A DNA stretch of 43,495 bases from an uncultured Pelagibacteraceae bacterium (GTDB lineage Bacteria > Pseudomonadota > Alphaproteobacteria > Pelagibacterales > Pelagibacteraceae). The translations under genes were made by a program, and so were the position numbers. This document shows, piece by piece, positions 8,680 through 17,176 of this stretch (position 1 is the first letter of the stretch; each line of letters starts with the position of its first letter). The notes beneath the pieces were generated by a model that saw nothing but the letters and a program-made list of their open reading frames with translations, was not told where the DNA came from and did no database searches. The stretch spans positions 1-43,495 of the forward strand of contig CABYNS010000007.1 of the NCBI GenBank assembly GCA_902520335.1. The letters run 5' to 3'.

Positions 8680-10013
8680 AGTATTTTATCTTTATCTAAC
8701 CAACTGACATTGAAATCAGAGTCAATAAATTTTTTATGATTTAGTAATTTTTTATGTAATGAAATTGTTGTTGTGATTCCTTCTATTACAAACTCATCTA
8801 AAGATCTATTCATTCTCTGAATAGCTTCTGATCTATTTCTTCCGTGACAGATTAATTTACAAATCAAACTGTCATAATATGGAGTAACTTTATAACCCTG
8901 ATATATTGCACCATCAACTCTAGTTCTGAAACCTGATGGCTGATGACACATACCAATTAATCCAGGTGAAGGTTGGAAATTTTTACTAGCATCTTCTGCA
9001 TTTATTCTACATTCTATTGCATGCCCTCTTGGATTTATATCACTTTGGCTTAAAGCTGTTTCTCCTGAAAACGCTATCCAAATTTGTTCTTTAATAATAT
9101 CTATACCTGTTACCATTTCAGTAACTGGATGCTCAACTTGGACTCTTGTATTCATTTCAAGAAAATAAAATTTTCCGTCTTCATAAATGAATTCAACAGT
9201 TCCAGCACCCATATAACCAATTTTTGATACCATATTAACTGTTTTCTCAAAAAGGTCTTTTCTTATCTTATCAGTTAATACAGGACTTGGTGTTTCTTCA
9301 ATTAGTTTTTGATGTCTTCTTTGGACACTACAGTCTCTTTCATGAAGATGAACAGTTCTATTTTTTCCTGCTAAAATTTGAACCTCAATATGTCTAGGAT
9401 TTTGAAAAAACTTTTCGATATAAACTTCATCATTACCAAAATATTTTTGAGCTTCTGATTTTGCAGTTGAAAACAACGTTTCAAATTCCTCTTCTTTGTA
9501 AACTATTTTCATGCCTTTACCACCTCCACCACCAGAGGCTTTAATTAGAACAGGAAAACCAATTTTTTTACATAATTCTGTAGCTTCTTTGACATCTCTA
9601 ACTCCACCTTCAGATCCTTCAATAACTGGCAAACCATTTTCTTTAGCAATTTTTTTTGCTTGAATCTTATCTCCCATCATCTTTATCAATTCTGAAGAAG
9701 CGCCTATAAATTTAATATTATTATCTTCAAGCACTTTCGCAAAATTTGCATTTTCTGAAAGAAAACCATAACCTGGATGTACAGCGTCAGCATTGGTGAT
9801 TTCTATTGCAGATAATAAAGCTGGAATATTTAAATAACTATTTGCTGGCTGGTGAGAACCTATACAAACACTCTCATCTGCCATTCTTACGTGCATACTT
9901 TCTTTATCTACATCAGAATGAACTGCTACAGTTGAAATTCCCCATTCTTTACAGGCTCTTATAATTCTAACCGCAATCTCTCCACGGTTAGCTATCAAAA
10001 TTTTTTTAAACAT
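8676..10013 (-). CDS. accC: Biotin carboxylase subunit of acetyl-CoA carboxylase
   Basis: ATP-grasp enzyme that carboxylates biotin on AccB as the first step of fatty-acid synthesis. The 445-residue length matches AccC. Visible motifs are the N-terminal FKKILIANRGEIAVRIIRAC, the glycine-rich ATP loop KASGGGGGKGMKI, HERDCSVQRRHQKLIEE, and the substrate segment EMNTRVQVEHPVTEMVTG. It is the last gene of aroQ-accB-accC and overlaps accB by one base. In many alphaproteobacteria aat follows; here the opposing DUF2155 gene follows immediately. Confidence 0.98.
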   Translation of the reverse strand: MFKKILIANRGEIAVRIIRACKEWGISTVAVHSDVDKESMHVRMADESVCIGSHQPANSYLNIPALLSAIEITNADAVHPGYGFLSENANFAKVLEDNNIKFIGASSELIKMMGDKIQAKKIAKENGLPVIEGSEGGVRDVKEATELCKKIGFPVLIKASGGGGGKGMKIVYKEEEFETLFSTAKSEAQKYFGNDEVYIEKFFQNPRHIEVQILAGKNRTVHLHERDCSVQRRHQKLIEETPSPVLTDKIRKDLFEKTVNMVSKIGYMGAGTVEFIYEDGKFYFLEMNTRVQVEHPVTEMVTGIDIIKEQIWIAFSGETALSQSDINPRGHAIECRINAEDASKNFQPSPGLIGMCHQPSGFRTRVDGAIYQGYKVTPYYDSLICKLICHGRNRSEAIQRMNRSLDEFVIEGITTTISLHKKLLNHKKFIDSDFNVSWLDKDKIL

Positions 10014-10444
10014 TAATCAAGAATTAATAAATTTTGACCAAATTCTACAGCTTGGCCATCTTCAACACAAATTTCTTTTACAACTCCATTTGCAGTTGAA
10101 GGTACATGGTTCATAGTCTTCATAGCCTCTACGATCATTACTGTGTCACCCTTTTTAATTTTTTTCCCAACCTCAACAAATTTTTTTGCACCAGGTTCAG
10201 GCGCATGGTACGCTGTTCCTATAATTGGTGATTTAACTTCAATTCCTGTTTTATTTTTTTCTGGTAAATTAGTATTTAAATTGTTTGAATCAGTTTTTGG
10301 ACTTGAAAAATTTTGATTATTTACTGAGATATTGTTTTTAGAAACTTTAATCTTAGTGTCTTTTTCAGTATATTCTAACTCAGTAAGTTTAAATTCTTCT
10401 AAATAGTCACTGAGTTCTTTAATAATCTTTTTATCAATTTTCAT
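10013..10444 (-). CDS. accB: Biotin carboxyl carrier protein
   Basis: Carrier subunit of acetyl-CoA carboxylase. The 143-residue protein has an N-terminal helical region, a low-complexity asparagine-rich linker (about residues 38-66) and a C-terminal biotinyl domain with EAMKTMNHV. K109 in that motif is the expected biotinylated lysine. It overlaps aroQ upstream by 11 bases and accC downstream by one base, so translation is likely coupled and subunit supply coordinated. Confidence 0.97.
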   Translation of the reverse strand: MKIDKKIIKELSDYLEEFKLTELEYTEKDTKIKVSKNNISVNNQNFSSPKTDSNNLNTNLPEKNKTGIEVKSPIIGTAYHAPEPGAKKFVEVGKKIKKGDTVMIVEAMKTMNHVPSTANGVVKEICVEDGQAVEFGQNLLILD

Positions 10445-10880
10445 TTTGTAAGAGCTTTTGCATTGAAATTATGGCTAAAATATAACCATCAGCACCTAAA
10501 CCAAAAATACCTCCAGTAACTACGTCACTTATCAAAGATTTGTGTCTAAATTCTTCACGTTTATATATATTTGAAATATGTAACTCAATGATTGGTTTCT
10601 TAAAAATACTCAATGCATCTCTAATAGCCACAGATGTATGTGTAAAACCTGCAGCATTGATTATTATTCCATCAAAGTTTTTTCTAGAGTTTTGTATTAA
10701 ACTGACTATTTCACCCTCAATATTTGATTGAGAAAAATCAGTAACTAAACCTAATTCTTTCGACTTATTTAAACAAATTTCTTTTAATTTTTCAAATGTA
10801 GTGGATCCATATTGTGATTGTTCTCTTTCACCTAATAGATTAAGATTTGGACCATTAATTATAATTATCTTATTATTCAT
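10434..10880 (-). CDS. aroQ: Type II 3-dehydroquinate dehydratase
   Basis: Dehydrates 3-dehydroquinate to 3-dehydroshikimate in the shikimate pathway. The 148-residue protein has the type II landmarks: INGPNLNLLGEREQSQYG near the N-terminus with the active-site tyrosine region, IINAAGFTHTSVAIRDAL, ELHISNIYKREEFRHKS, and the GADGYILAI C-terminus. It leads the aroQ-accB-accC operon, a standard order in this class. Only 16 bases separate it from the divergent thiS. Confidence 0.97.
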   Translation of the reverse strand: MNNKIIIINGPNLNLLGEREQSQYGSTTFEKLKEICLNKSKELGLVTDFSQSNIEGEIVSLIQNSRKNFDGIIINAAGFTHTSVAIRDALSIFKKPIIELHISNIYKREEFRHKSLISDVVTGGIFGLGADGYILAIISMQKLLQNEN

Positions 10881-10896
10881 TTAACATTTATATACG

Positions 10897-11109
10897 ATGA
10901 AAAAAAAAATAAAAATAAAAATAAACGGTAAAATAAATAAAATTTACGATAAAACTAAATTATCTGACTTAATTAAAAATTTAAAAGTCCCATTGAAAAA
11001 AGTTGCCATTGAATTAAATAAAGAAATAGTGGATAAAAAAAAACTAAACAAAATTAATTTAAAAGTTAATGATAAAATTGAAATTGTTCACTTTATTGGA
11101 GGTGGTTAG
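10897..11109 (+). CDS. thiS: Thiamine biosynthesis sulfur carrier ThiS
   Basis: Ubiquitin-fold protein that carries sulfur as a C-terminal thiocarboxylate for thiazole synthesis. The 70-residue product is lysine-rich and ends VHFIGGG; the family needs a terminal Gly-Gly. The N-terminal MKKKIKIKINGK strand and central PLKKVAIELNKEIV match ThiS. thiG follows after two bases. The upstream space is only 16 bases and is shared with divergent aroQ, so the promoters must overlap the coding ends. Confidence 0.93.
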   Translation: MKKKIKIKINGKINKIYDKTKLSDLIKNLKVPLKKVAIELNKEIVDKKKLNKINLKVNDKIEIVHFIGGG

Positions 11110-11111
11110 TT

Positions 11112-11885
11112 TTGAAAAAAGATAATCTTATAATTTCAAAAAAAAAATTTAACTCAAGATTAATTGTAGGCACTGGTAAATATAAAAGCATGACTGAGTG
11201 TGCTAGAGCGATAGATATATCTGGAGCAGATATTGTAACTGTTGCTGTTAGAAGGGTAAATATTTCTGATAAAAAGAAACCTTTGTTAATGGATTATATA
11301 GATCCAAAAAAAATAACTTATTTACCGAATACTGCTGGATGTTTCAATTCTGATGAAGCTTTAAGGACACTCAGACTAGCAAGAGAAATAGGAGGATGGA
11401 AATTGGTTAAGCTTGAGGTTTTAGGTGACAAAAAAAATCTCTTTCCAGAAATGATAGAAACTCTTAAATCTACAGAAATTTTAACAAAAGAGGGTTTTAA
11501 GGTTATGGTTTATTGTAACGATGATCCTTTAATGGCCAAAAGGTTAGAAAATGTTGGAGCGGCAGCTATTATGCCATTAGCCGCGCCAATTGGGTCTGGT
11601 TTAGGTATTTTAAATAAAGTTAATATTCAAATAATAAGAGATCAAACTAAATTACCTTTGATAATAGATGCTGGATTAGGACAAGCATCTGATGCGACAA
11701 TTGCTATGGAACTAGGATGTGATGGTGTTTTAGTTAACACAGCTATTGCGAAAGCTAAAAAACCTTTTGAAATGGCAAAGGCATTCAAAAATGCTGTTAT
11801 AGCTGGAAGACAATCTTTTTTATCTGGTAGAATAGAAAAAAAATTAATGGGAAGTCCATCATCTCCCAAAAAAGGGATTATTTAG
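11112..11885 (+). CDS. thiG: Thiazole synthase
   Basis: Forms the thiazole phosphate of thiamine from deoxyxylulose phosphate, ThiS thiocarboxylate and a glycine-derived imine. The 257-residue TIM barrel includes the start SRLIVGTGKYKS, K100 in WKLVKLEVLGD as the expected Schiff-base lysine, and the phosphate-binding LPLIIDAGLGQASDA plus GVLVNTAIAKA. It begins at a TTG two bases after the thiS stop. The last 8 bases overlap the opposing RNase E/G gene. SAR11 strains are known to lack thiC and to need the pyrimidine precursor, so a thiazole branch alone fits. Confidence 0.97.
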   Translation: MKKDNLIISKKKFNSRLIVGTGKYKSMTECARAIDISGADIVTVAVRRVNISDKKKPLLMDYIDPKKITYLPNTAGCFNSDEALRTLRLAREIGGWKLVKLEVLGDKKNLFPEMIETLKSTEILTKEGFKVMVYCNDDPLMAKRLENVGAAAIMPLAAPIGSGLGILNKVNIQIIRDQTKLPLIIDAGLGQASDATIAMELGCDGVLVNTAIAKAKKPFEMAKAFKNAVIAGRQSFLSGRIEKKLMGSPSSPKKGII

Positions 11886-13650
11886 ATTCCTTAAAAAATT
11901 TTTTTTTCCTATACTTTTTCTTTTTAATCTTAATATTTGTAGGAGTTTTTTCTTTAACTATAGTTTCAAGATTTTTAAGTTTTTCAAAATATTCTATCAA
12001 TTCAATGGTTTTTTTAGATTTATTTTTAATATCAATAATATATTCGGGTATAATCAAGGAATTATCTGAAATGATATCAATTTTCATTTTATTTTTTTTT
12101 TCGAAAAAAGTTAAATCTTCAATAAAGTTTTCTTTTAAAAATTCTGATACTTTATTGCATACCTTCAACTCTACAAATTTCCCTTTATTTATTACAGCTT
12201 TTAATTCAACTAATTTTAATATTTTTTGTGCAAAAGACTCATCTGTAAGTTCAACTTTCCACTTCACAGCACTTTCTCTGAGCCTTTGTCTTGACATTTC
12301 AAGCAATCCAAAATTACTTATCCTACCAATTTGAATCCTTGCTCTATCTGATCTACATTTTTCCTTTAATCTTCTCTCTACTGCTCTTCTATTTCCATAA
12401 CTTAACATATCTATAAAATCTATGATTATTAGTCCTGATAAATCTCTAATTTTGATTTGTCTTGCTATCTCTTCTGCTGCTTCTAAATTAGTATCTAAGG
12501 CTGTGCTCTCAACATTTTTTTGTTTAATAGAACTTCCTGAGTTTATATCGATAGAAACCAGAGCCTCAGTTGGATTTATTACAAGATAACCTCCTGAACT
12601 TAATTTTATTTCTGTATCAAATATTTGATTAAGTTTTTGTTCAATTCCTTCCTCAATAAACAAGGGTGTTTTGCCTCTATATTTTTTTATTTTTTTTACG
12701 TGTGAGGGCATTAACATTTTCATAAAGTTTTGCGCTTTCTTATAACCCTCATTACCTTCTATAACTATGCTTTTAGTTTTATCATCATACATGTCTCTTA
12801 AGGTTCTATTAATTATTTCACTTTCTTGATGAATTAAAGAGGGTGCAATAGCATTAATAGCATTATCTTTTATTTGGTTCCAAGATTTGATTAATGTTGT
12901 TAAATCATGTTCAATTTCATTTTTGGTTTTATTACTACCAGCAGTTCTTACTATTAGCCCCATTTCTTTTGGAATTTCTATCTCGTTTAAGATAGATCTG
13001 ATTTTTTTTCTATCTACTGGGTTGAAAATTTTTCTTGAAATACCTCCTCCTTTAGGAGTATTCGGCATAAGAACAATATATTTTCCAGCAATAGAAATAA
13101 AAGTACTTAAAGCAGCTCCTTTTTGACCTCTTTCATCTTTTATGACTTGCACTAGGATCACTTGATTTGGTTTGATTACTTCTTGAATTTTATATCTTTT
13201 AAATTTATTTCTACTTTCTATTTTTTTATTTTTATCATCAATATCTTTTTCTTTTTCCTCTGTCTCTTTTTTTTCAACATCAATCGGATCATCAATTTCC
13301 AATTTTCCTTCAGCTAAATTTTCATTCTCTTTTTCTTCAACTTTTTTTGATAATTCTTCTCTTAATTTTTCTTCTTCTTGCTTAATTAACTCAAGATCAC
13401 TTTTTGGAATTTGATAATAGTCAGACTGAATGTCATTAAACGATAAAAAACCATGCCGCTCTCTACCAAAGTCTACAAAAGCTGCTTGTAAAGATGGCTC
13501 AATTCTACTTACTTTTCCGAGATATATATTGTTCTTTATGAGGTTATTTTTTGAACCTTCATATTCGTAATCTTCAATTTTATCATTTGACTTAAGAACA
13601 ACTCTTGTTTCATTAGGATGCGAAGCATCAATGTATAAATTTTTTTCCAT
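11878..13650 (-). CDS. rne: Ribonuclease E/G, without the zinc-link cysteine motif
   Basis: Endoribonuclease for mRNA decay and rRNA processing. The 590-residue protein has an S1-type N-terminal domain split by an acidic/lysine-rich insertion (about residues 83-150), the RNase H-like and 5'-sensor regions, and the catalytic segments VSIDINSGSS and SGLIIIDFIDM. The conserved helix ARIQIGRISNFGLLEMSRQR follows. After RQRLRES, where the family normally has a CPxC zinc-link that joins subunits, the sequence reads AVKWKVELTDESF with no cysteines. No long disordered degradosome tail follows, so RNase G-like function is possible. It is divergent from the PBP1a gene. Confidence 0.92.
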   Translation of the reverse strand: MEKNLYIDASHPNETRVVLKSNDKIEDYEYEGSKNNLIKNNIYLGKVSRIEPSLQAAFVDFGRERHGFLSFNDIQSDYYQIPKSDLELIKQEEEKLREELSKKVEEKENENLAEGKLEIDDPIDVEKKETEEKEKDIDDKNKKIESRNKFKRYKIQEVIKPNQVILVQVIKDERGQKGAALSTFISIAGKYIVLMPNTPKGGGISRKIFNPVDRKKIRSILNEIEIPKEMGLIVRTAGSNKTKNEIEHDLTTLIKSWNQIKDNAINAIAPSLIHQESEIINRTLRDMYDDKTKSIVIEGNEGYKKAQNFMKMLMPSHVKKIKKYRGKTPLFIEEGIEQKLNQIFDTEIKLSSGGYLVINPTEALVSIDINSGSSIKQKNVESTALDTNLEAAEEIARQIKIRDLSGLIIIDFIDMLSYGNRRAVERRLKEKCRSDRARIQIGRISNFGLLEMSRQRLRESAVKWKVELTDESFAQKILKLVELKAVINKGKFVELKVCNKVSEFLKENFIEDLTFFEKKNKMKIDIISDNSLIIPEYIIDIKNKSKKTIELIEYFEKLKNLETIVKEKTPTNIKIKKKKYRKKKFFKESK

Positions 13651-13741
13651 AATATTGCTTTTAAATATTTCATTTTTTTAAAAATTTTGTTTATTTATAA
13701 TGCCTTATCTTTAACAAATTCCAATATATAATGAAATAAAA

Positions 13742-16081
13742 ATGACAAAAATTATCAAAAATACTTTAATTGTGTTTTTAACTGTTTGTTTGGTATCTAT
13801 ATTTGTGGTCTTTGGAACTTTATGGGCTTTTTCAAATAAAATACCAGATTATAAATTTCTAAAAAGTTATAAGCCACCTGTCTCAAGCAAAATGTATTCA
13901 GGAAATGGTGATTTAGTCGCCGATTTTTCAAAAGAGAAGAGAATATTTATACCTTATAGCACTATTCCTAAAAATGTAATTAATGCTTTTTTATCAGCTG
14001 AAGATAAGAATTTTTTCACTCATCCTGGGGTTGATGCAAAAGGAGTTTTAAGGGCTACTTTAAATAATATTAAAAATATAATGAGCTCTAAAAGATTGGA
14101 GGGAGCATCTACAATCACCCAACAAGTTGCTAAAAATTTTTTATTAACAAATGAAGTAAGTATCAAGCGAAAAATTAAAGAGGCAATTCTTGCTTTCAGA
14201 ATAGAAAGAGCTTTGAGTAAAGAAAGAATATTAGAACTTTATCTAAATCAAATTTATTTAGGGAGCGGTGCATACGGAGTAGCTGCAGCCAGCTTAGAGT
14301 ATTTTGACAAGTCTATCAAGGAACTTGATTATGCAGAGGCAGCCTTATTAGCAGCTTTGCCCAAGGCTCCTAGTAAATACAATCCATATAGAAATATCAA
14401 ATTGGCTAAATTCAGAAGAGATTTAGTTTTGCAGAATCTTTATCAAAATGGATTTTTAGATATCAAAAATTACAATCAATATAAAAATCAAAAAATAAAA
14501 CTAAAAAAAACAAAAAGAATATATTTAGAGGATGCACAGTATTACATCGAAGATGTTAGAAAAAATATTATAGATAAACTAACTTATGAAAAAGTTTATA
14601 AACAAGGTTATAATATAAATACACCTATTAATTTAAACCTTCAAAAAATTGCTACTGAATCTTTAAGGAATGGTTTAATCGCTTATGATCAAAGAAAAGG
14701 TTGGCGTGGACCAATTACAAATATACAATATGATGATAATTGGCATAAAAATATAGATAAAAAATATAAACTAGAAAATTCTATCAACTGGGAGATAGCA
14801 ATTGTTAAAGAAATAGGTCAATTTGAAACTAAAATTGAGACTGTAGATAAATTAAGTGGCCTAATTAAATATAATGAAATCTCATGGACTAAAAAAGAGT
14901 TTGAAGATTTACTCAAAGTTGGTGATTTAATATATGTTAAGAAAGTAAAGGATAATTATTATAGTCTTAAACAACTTCCAAAAATTAATGGAGGCATTGT
15001 TGTAATGGACCCTTATACAGGAAGGGTTTTAGCTCTAAGTGGAGGATTTAGTTTTAGATCAAGTGAATTTAATAGAGCTACGCAAGCTCTAAGACAACCT
15101 GGTTCAGCATTTAAACCATTTGTATATGCGTTAGCGCTGGAAAATAAGTATACTCCTTCATCTTTGGTACTTGATGCACCTCTAGTCTTAGACCAAGGAG
15201 TTGATCTAAAAAAATGGAAGCCAGAAAATTATGGTAAAAAATTTTATGGACCCTCTACACTCAGAGTAGGGCTTGAAAAATCAAGAAACTTAATGACTGT
15301 AAGAATTGCTCAAAATTTGGGAGTGGATAAATTAGCAAGATTTTCTAAAGAATTGAAAATATATGATAACCCTGAAGAATTACTTTCAATTTCTTTAGGA
15401 TCAGCTGAAACAACTCTTTTAAATTTAACTTCAGCTTACTCATCTTTTGTAAACGGTGGAAAATTAATTAGTCCTATTATAATAGACAGAATTCAAGACA
15501 GTGAAGGAAATACAATAATTAACAATGAAAATAGAAAGTGTATGAATTGTGATAAAATTTCATACACTGGCAAGGATTATCCTCAAATAGAGGATAATTA
15601 TGAGCAAGTAATGTCTGAGCAAACAGCATATCAAGTAACAACGATTTTAGAGGGAGTCATAAAAAGAGGAACTGGTAAAAAATTAAGAGATTTACAATTA
15701 AACTTGGCAGGAAAAACTGGAACCACCAATGAAAATACGGATGCATGGTTTATTGGTTTTACATCAAATTTAGTGATTGGAGTTTATGTTGGAATGGATA
15801 ATCCTAAACCACTAGGTAAATTTGAAACTGGATCAAAAGCTGCATTGCCTATTTTTAGAGAATTCATTGAAAAGTCAGTTAAAAAATCTGATGCAAGGCC
15901 GTTTAAGGTACCTGAAAAAATGACACTTATGGTTGTTGACCCCCTATCAGGAGAAAAGGCTAAATTTAATTCAAAAAATACAATCATTGAGGCTTACAAA
16001 AGTAAAAATGTTTTAAATGGAAAAGTATTGTATTCTGATAATAATAGAATCGATACAAATAATATATTAAAGTTTTATTAA
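13742..16081 (+). CDS. mrcA: Penicillin-binding protein 1A (bifunctional transglycosylase/transpeptidase)
   Basis: Inner-membrane enzyme that polymerises and cross-links peptidoglycan. The 779-residue protein has an N-terminal membrane anchor (about residues 8-29) and a GT51 domain with SAEDKNFFTHPGVD, GASTITQQVAKN and RILELYLNQIYLG. An OB-like insert follows, then a transpeptidase domain with the active-site serine S455 in PGSAFKPF, a KSRNLMT motif, and K658-T-G in LAGKTGTTNENTDAW. A short C-terminal extension follows. Its stop shares one base with the prfB start (TAATG). It likely heads a PBP1a-prfB-AsmA-like operon. Confidence 0.96.
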   Translation: MTKIIKNTLIVFLTVCLVSIFVVFGTLWAFSNKIPDYKFLKSYKPPVSSKMYSGNGDLVADFSKEKRIFIPYSTIPKNVINAFLSAEDKNFFTHPGVDAKGVLRATLNNIKNIMSSKRLEGASTITQQVAKNFLLTNEVSIKRKIKEAILAFRIERALSKERILELYLNQIYLGSGAYGVAAASLEYFDKSIKELDYAEAALLAALPKAPSKYNPYRNIKLAKFRRDLVLQNLYQNGFLDIKNYNQYKNQKIKLKKTKRIYLEDAQYYIEDVRKNIIDKLTYEKVYKQGYNINTPINLNLQKIATESLRNGLIAYDQRKGWRGPITNIQYDDNWHKNIDKKYKLENSINWEIAIVKEIGQFETKIETVDKLSGLIKYNEISWTKKEFEDLLKVGDLIYVKKVKDNYYSLKQLPKINGGIVVMDPYTGRVLALSGGFSFRSSEFNRATQALRQPGSAFKPFVYALALENKYTPSSLVLDAPLVLDQGVDLKKWKPENYGKKFYGPSTLRVGLEKSRNLMTVRIAQNLGVDKLARFSKELKIYDNPEELLSISLGSAETTLLNLTSAYSSFVNGGKLISPIIIDRIQDSEGNTIINNENRKCMNCDKISYTGKDYPQIEDNYEQVMSEQTAYQVTTILEGVIKRGTGKKLRDLQLNLAGKTGTTNENTDAWFIGFTSNLVIGVYVGMDNPKPLGKFETGSKAALPIFREFIEKSVKKSDARPFKVPEKMTLMVVDPLSGEKAKFNSKNTIIEAYKSKNVLNGKVLYSDNNRIDTNNILKFY

Positions 16082-17176
16082 TGGACGATAAATATTTAGA
16101 CCTTAAAAAAGAAATCGAAAAAATTAATCAAAGAGTTAAGGAGTATCTTTGAAAAAAATAAGATTTACTCAAAACTGGAACATATAGATAAAAAAATGCT
16201 TGGTGCCAATTTCTGGCAAGATAAAGCAGACTCTCAAAAAACAATTAAGGAAAAAAAACTTTTTGAGGACTTGATTAATTCTTACGAAGACTCAATTAAT
16301 CAACTTAAGGATTTAGATGATCTTTACTCTTTAGCTACAGATGAGAATAATCTTAATGTAAAAAAAGAAGTTATGGAAAGTATTAAAGAATTGAGATCAA
16401 AAGTTAAGAAAAATGAAATAAGATGTTTTCTATCAGATGAAGCAGATTCATTTGATTGCTATGTAGAAATTCATGCCGGTGCTGGTGGCACAGAAAGTCA
16501 AGATTGGGCCAATATGTTAAGAAGAATGTACATGAAATGGTCAGATGACAAAAATTATAAATGTAATTTAATAAGTGAACATAAAGGCGAGGAGGCAGGA
16601 ATAAAATCCTCTACCATAAAAATTCAGGGGGATTATGTGTTTGGATGGCTTAAAAAGGAGTCTGGAATTCACCGTCTTGTAAGAATATCTCCTTTTGACT
16701 CAGGAGCTAGAAGACACACTAGTTTTGCAAGTATTTGGGTTTATCCAGTCGTTGATGAAAATTTGAACATTGAAATATTAGACAAAGATTTGAGAATTGA
16801 TACTTATCGCTCAAGTGGTGCTGGCGGACAACATGTTAATACTACTGACAGTGCTGTAAGAATAACTCATATCCCATCAAAAATAGTTGTTCAATGTCAA
16901 AATGAAAGATCTCAACATAAAAATAAAGAAACCTGTATGAATATGTTAAGAGCAAGACTTTATGATTTTGAAATGAAAAAAAAAAATGAACAAAATCAAA
17001 GTAATGAAGCTATGAAAGCGGACATAGGATGGGGTCATCAAATTAGATCATATGTGCTTCAACCTTACAGATTAGTTAAAGACAACAGGACAAATTTTGA
17101 AAGCTCAAGCCCAGATAAAGTTTTAGATGGTGACATTGACACTTTTTTAGAAAAATCTTTATACCAAATTAAATGA
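16081..17176 (+). CDS. prfB: Peptide chain release factor 2, with programmed +1 frameshift
   Basis: RF2 terminates translation at UGA and UAA. The gene is two frames: an ATG at 16081 encodes 23 codons ending GAG TAT CTT, then an in-frame TGA at 16150-16152. A +1 shift that skips 16150 continues at 16151 as EKNKIYSKLEHIDKKMLG to the stop at 17176, giving 364 residues (E. coli RF2 has 365). An internal Shine-Dalgarno-like AAGGAG (16138-16143) sits three bases before CTT TGA, the classic recoding site. The GGQ motif is in SSGAGGQHVNTTDSAV. The ATG at 16196 is not the real start. It overlaps the next gene by 4 bases. Confidence 0.97.
16138..16152 (+). promoter_or_regulatory. RF2 programmed frameshift site
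   Basis: AAGGAG at 16138-16143, then TAT, CTT and the in-frame stop TGA (16150-16152). This matches the E. coli prfB recoding signal in element order and spacing. When RF2 is scarce, the ribosome pauses at UGA and slips +1 on CUU, restoring full-length RF2. The result is negative autoregulation by the product. Confidence 0.95.

Noticed and set aside
16196..17176. prfB starting at the ATG at 16196
   Set aside because: The upstream frame with the recoding site gives the full RF2 N-terminus and a length equal to E. coli RF2.
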